A program made the translations under genes and the position numbers. Shown one piece after another: positions 38,242-40,995 of a stretch of 40,995 nt of DNA. The stretch comes from a virus. The stretch is taken from positions 1 through 40,995 of the IMG/VR virus record IMGVR_UViG_3300036791_000631, one strand, 5' to 3'. The notes under the pieces are model-generated. The model searched no databases. It had not been told where the DNA came from and saw nothing but the letters and a program-made list of their open reading frames with translations. Numbering within the stretch: position 1 is the first letter of the stretch; the number at the start of each line of letters is the position of its first letter.

Positions 38242-38610
38242 ATGAGCGACCCGATCAGCGACCTCAGTACCGTGGCGCGCAGTCAGATCCAAGGCTGGAT
38301 GCGCGGCACCCGGATCACGCAGGCGGTCCTTGCCCAGCGCATCGGCAAACAGCAGGCGTGGCTCAGTCGTTACCTCGCCGGACACGCCGAGGCGGATATT
38401 GAAACGCTACAAAAACTCGCTGCGGTGTTCGGGCATTCGGTAAGCGCGCTGCTCGTGCAGCCCGCTCTTGATCCCATAGAGGCGCGGCTGATTGATCTGT
38501 ATCGGGCGTTGACGCCGCGCGCGCGCCGGATTGCCATGCAGTTGTTGGAAGACTGGAGTCGTCAGGCGCCGGAGGCAGTGACCGTAAGGTCAAAAAAAGC
38601 GCGTGTCTGA
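38242..38610 (+). CDS. XRE-family repressor (CI-like)
   Basis: A 122-residue protein. Residues 15-65 form the HTH (IQGWMRGTRITQAVLAQRIG, KQQAWLSRYLAGHAEADIE). The C-terminus is a helical segment (ALDPIEARLIDLYRALTPRA, then RRIAMQLLEDWS). Divergent arrangement with the Cro-like gene over a palindromic operator is the layout of a lysis-lysogeny switch. It lacks a Ser/Lys cleavage domain of the LexA type, so induction would need another route, for example the HExxH protein at 25239. Confidence 0.75.
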   Translation: MSDPISDLSTVARSQIQGWMRGTRITQAVLAQRIGKQQAWLSRYLAGHAEADIETLQKLAAVFGHSVSALLVQPALDPIEARLIDLYRALTPRARRIAMQLLEDWSRQAPEAVTVRSKKARV

Positions 38611-38952
38611 CGTGCCGCCGCTCGCGTGGAGGCAGCGCGTGATACGCCGCCAGGAATCGCCGATCCGCCGCCGTCACCCGGTCGTCGTCGCCGTCGTCGT
38701 CGGTCATTGAAGCCTCGATGGATGCCACGAGGGGGAACTCGGTCCAACATGGTCCAAGTCGATGACGGTAACGCCGTCGTAACGAGATCGTCAATGCCAA
38801 ATGTGCATATCGTGAGGGAATTGCGTGTAACAAATGTGTGGCAACTCGACCAGCAGGACGAACCGTTGGCCCAGCAGGGCAGAATGTTGGCTCGACGACG
38901 GCGATCAACTGACAGGCGCCGCTGGTAGATCCGGAAGATGAGGTGACACATT
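38611..38952. other. 341-bp gap after the repressor gene
   Basis: No gene is well supported. AAATGTG occurs twice (near 38801 and 38831), with a lower-GC stretch at about 38740-38840 that could be regulatory. A short reading frame at 38584-38706 on the minus strand begins like a small helical protein but overlaps the repressor antisense. Its status is undecided. Confidence 0.4.
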
Positions 38953-39267
38953 TTGGGCTGCGCGCTGCACAATCTCGCGCCCTGTCCGCTCTGCCACGAC
39001 GTCAGCGGCGGGCAATTCTACGAACGCACGCCGACCGGCCGGATGACCGTGACGACGCCGGAAGGCCGCGCCCCCGACGCGTGGATCTGTCGGCGCCTCT
39101 GCGACTACGCGCCGTCGCCGATCCCCGCGGCGGCCGGGATCGCCCACTGCGCCCGCTGCGGGTTTGCGATTGCCTTCAATCCGGCGCGGCTCGCGACCGT
39201 GCCGCCCGACACGCCGAAAATCTGTTTCCAGTGCGGCGGCATTCAGCCGCTGCCGATGGAATCCTGA
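38953..39267 (+). CDS. Small zinc-ribbon protein
   Basis: A 104-residue protein with a TTG start (CALHNLAPCPLCHDVSGGQF) and multiple Cys pairs: CPLC, CRRLC, CARCG, CFQCG. That is two zinc ribbons. AGGTG lies upstream. It is in the plus-strand lysogeny region before the integrase. No family recognised. Confidence 0.6.
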   Translation: MGCALHNLAPCPLCHDVSGGQFYERTPTGRMTVTTPEGRAPDAWICRRLCDYAPSPIPAAAGIAHCARCGFAIAFNPARLATVPPDTPKICFQCGGIQPLPMES

Positions 39268-39288
39268 CGAAAGGAAAAAGGGCGTCAC

Positions 39289-39747
39289 ATGACGAAGCAA
39301 ATTATCGAGAACGCGCGATGGGCACCCGACCCAGACGAGGCACGCACGCGCGCGATGGCCGGCGAGCTCGCGGCGCTCGGGCCGATGATCCTCACGCTGC
39401 GCCCGCATCGCGTGCTGCAGCTCGCCGGTCTTCTCCAGTTGGCAGATCGGCATCGCGGCCTCAGCGCCAACGACCGCGAAGCGGTGCGCGCGTTCCTCAC
39501 GGGCGCGCGTGACTACTTCGTCCACTGCCCGCGCGTGATCGAACTGCTCGACGAAGGCGACGATCCCGCGCACGACGTGCCGATGAAGATCGACGGCACG
39601 CTCTGCGGCTATTTCGATCACACAGGTACCGTGATCGTCGACACGCCCGGTCGCAAGTGCGGGGAGTGTCTGATGAACGATGTCGAAGTCGTCGCGCTCG
39701 ACGAGCACGGAGTCTGCCCGCGCTGTGGCGCGAACTACGGCAGTTGA
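39289..39747 (+). CDS. Hypothetical protein with C-terminal zinc ribbon
   Basis: A 152-residue protein: helical N-terminus (DEARTRAMAGELAALGPMIL), helical middle including DREAVRAFLTGARDYFVHCP, then a beta segment and CGECLMNDVEVVALDEHGVC followed by a second Cys pair (CPRCGANY). AAGGGCG precedes the ATG. No family recognised; it lies just upstream of the integrase promoter. Confidence 0.55.
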   Translation: MTKQIIENARWAPDPDEARTRAMAGELAALGPMILTLRPHRVLQLAGLLQLADRHRGLSANDREAVRAFLTGARDYFVHCPRVIELLDEGDDPAHDVPMKIDGTLCGYFDHTGTVIVDTPGRKCGECLMNDVEVVALDEHGVCPRCGANYGS

Positions 39748-39772
39748 GCGGCTGTCGCAGGTCCGCTACTCT
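39744..39772 (+). promoter_or_regulatory. Candidate integrase promoter (TTGAGC-17-TACTCT)
   Basis: TTGAGC at 39744-39749 and TACTCT at 39767-39772 are separated by 17 bases, followed by the integrase ribosome site GGAGAAG and ATG at 39823. The boxes are weak matches, so this is a candidate only. Confidence 0.4.
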
Positions 39773-39822
39773 GCTCCCTGAATGTGCGACGACTGGACGT
39801 CGCCCTCGAACTGGAGAAGTCA

Positions 39823-40995
39823 ATGCCCTTGCTCGATCTGCCCCCGAACACCGACCAACTCCCCGACGGCCGTCTGCGCGCCCGCGTCTTCGTCGCGGGC
39901 ACCCCGAAGTCGAAGCGCTTCGCGCTCGATGACGATACGCGCACAACGCAGCGCGTGTCGCCAGCGCTCACGAAGAAGATCGCCCGCTGGATCACAACGA
40001 CGAAAACAGCGGTCGTCGAACACAAGCGCGTGTATGGTGCCGCCGCCGCCCCGATCGGTTCGCGTCACATGCGCGGCACGCTCGACGTCGACATGCTGCG
40101 CTTCCTGCGGCAGATTGAAGGGCGCGCGAGCTTCAAGGCCGACCGCTCCCATCTGCGCGCCTGTTGCGACTGCGCGATTGCGCTCGTGACCGGCGGCCCC
40201 GTCGTGCGAGTCGGGTCGCTGCGTCGGGATCAGATCACGACCGAAGTGATCAATCTGATGATTGCGATGTGGCTGCGTACGCCACAATCGGGCGACGAGC
40301 GACGGGTGATCGTGCAGGCTTATGACCGCGACGGTCACGCGATGCCCGCCTACGACCGTCGTCGTCCGCTGACATCGGGAGACGTGACAGCCCCGCGCAC
40401 GATCCGCCATCGTCTGCGCGTGCTGCGCGAACTGTATACGACGCTCGATGGCGTCGACGCCGCGAACCCGGTCACGCACGCAAAGCGCCCGCGCCCGCCC
40501 AAGAGCGCGCCCATCGGCGTCGACGCGACCGTGATCCTCGTCGTCGCCGCGAAGCTCGCTCAAGCCACGCTCCCGCGTCAGCGCGTGCGTCCAGCGCGCG
40601 ACCCCGAAGCCTACGCGCAGCGCGAGGCCCAGCGGGAGCGCGAAGCGCTCCTGACGTACGTGCGCTTCGTTGTGCTGGTCACCACCGGCCAGCGCCCGTG
40701 TCAGGTGATGCGGGCCAAGACCGACGACGTCAAGCTGCTGACGCGGACCTGGCTCGTGCGCTCTGCGAAGGGCGCCCCGGCGCATACCATTCGACTGACG
40801 ACGCCGATGCTGCAGGCGTGGCAGGCCTTCATCGCCGCCGCTGCGTGGGGCGTCTACGACACCACGACGCACGCGAATCGCGTCCATGCGGCGGGGTGGC
40901 CGGAGGGCATTCGTCCCTACAATGCGCGACACGCGCTCATGATCGATGCCGAGAACAACTACGACGTCGACCTGAGCGATCTGCAGGGGCTCGCC
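39823..40995 (+). CDS. int: Tyrosine integrase, N-terminal and central part (continues at 165-290)
   Basis: 391 codons reaching the window edge in frame; together with bases 165-290 they form a 432-residue integrase. Catalytic residues on the joined protein: first Arg R291 in TTGQRPCQVM, beta-hairpin Lys K316 in RSAKGAPAH, second Arg R369 in YNARHALMI, H393 and nucleophile Y403. The HxxR His is replaced by Y366. The N-terminal part contains the arm-binding and core-binding domains. GGAG lies before the ATG at 39823. It acts on the tRNA-Met attP core at 1141-1189. Confidence 0.92.
   Translation, partial: MPLLDLPPNTDQLPDGRLRARVFVAGTPKSKRFALDDDTRTTQRVSPALTKKIARWITTTKTAVVEHKRVYGAAAAPIGSRHMRGTLDVDMLRFLRQIEGRASFKADRSHLRACCDCAIALVTGGPVVRVGSLRRDQITTEVINLMIAMWLRTPQSGDERRVIVQAYDRDGHAMPAYDRRRPLTSGDVTAPRTIRHRLRVLRELYTTLDGVDAANPVTHAKRPRPPKSAPIGVDATVILVVAAKLAQATLPRQRVRPARDPEAYAQREAQREREALLTYVRFVVLVTTGQRPCQVMRAKTDDVKLLTRTWLVRSAKGAPAHTIRLTTPMLQAWQAFIAAAAWGVYDTTTHANRVHAAGWPEGIRPYNARHALMIDAENNYDVDLSDLQGLA
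40869..40995. repeat. 127-bp direct terminal repeat, right copy
   Basis: Identical to 38-164. See the left copy: it marks closure of a circular molecule within the integrase gene. Confidence 0.9.

Noticed and set aside
38363-38706. Minus-strand frame starting MTDDDGDDDRVTAADRRFLA after the repressor gene
   Set aside because: The first 40 residues look protein-like, but the frame then runs antisense through the repressor for about 250 bases. It may be a remnant; not enough evidence to call a gene.
39782-40189. Plus-strand frame at the integrase start (MCDDWTSPSNWR)
   Set aside because: It is out of frame with the integrase, whose frame has all catalytic motifs and a ribosome site at 39823.

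Overview
The window is a complete temperate siphovirus genome with GC-rich, bacterial-type coding. It has HK97-type head genes, a tail-tube protein and a tape measure but no sheath gene, a tyrosine integrase and an attP site. Bases 38-164 are repeated exactly at 40869-40995. Joining the two copies gives a circle of about 40,831 bp and restores an unbroken 432-codon integrase. The first 37 bases are an inverted copy of 55-91 and look like an assembly artefact at the circle junction. The attP core is the 3' half of a tRNA-Met(CAT) gene, so the host carries that tRNA. The host lineage cannot be named from the sequence; it uses GGAGG ribosome sites and apparently also TANNNT-driven leaderless starts.

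Layout. (1) 39.7 kb through the junction to 1.3 kb, plus strand: integrase, a coiled-coil membrane protein, an XRE regulator, then attP flanked by repeated arm-type sites. (2) 22.8 kb down to 1.4 kb, minus strand: the late operon, in the order TerS, TerL, HNH, RHH regulator, portal, S49 protease, major capsid, connectors, tail tube, tail chaperone with a canonical -1 frameshift, tape measure, a 1144-residue tail-tip protein with inserted fibronectin-like repeats, an S74 fibre, small fibre proteins, a glycosidase-like protein, a beta-helix protein, a lipoprotein and a 45-residue two-helix membrane protein. (3) 23.0-28.25 kb, plus strand: an unusual accessory operon with basic tail proteins, a VWA protein, a HExxH protein, a sliding-clamp-like protein, zinc-ribbon proteins and an ASCH protein, headed by apparently leaderless promoters. 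(4) 38.1 kb down to 28.2 kb, minus strand: the early operon, with a Cro-like protein, an excisionase-like protein, an OB-like protein, a winged-helix replication protein, many small zinc-binding proteins, a DUF1064 nuclease, an HNH protein, a ParB-domain protein and an ABC-ATPase/GNAT fusion. (5) The divergent repressor/Cro-like switch at 38.1-38.25 kb.

The most striking feature is a non-coding array of about 960 bp at 34035-34998. It fills the whole gap from one gene's stop codon to the next gene's start codon. It has two nested levels of repeat. Twenty copies of CTCGRCGN punctuate the array every 39-69 bp, and the intervals are built almost entirely of pentamers of the form CANNN (NNNTG on the transcribed minus strand), 6 to 12 per interval. 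It is not CRISPR, not coding and not a simple satellite, and I recognise no known element with this architecture. It lies in the early operon next to a DUF1064 (PD-(D/E)XK-like) nuclease gene, a helical protein and a protein with a Gly-rich C-terminal motif reminiscent of RAMP/Cas7 folds. Its function is unknown; an RNA or DNA scaffold for a repeating protein, an R-loop-prone origin, or a regulatory titration site are all possible.
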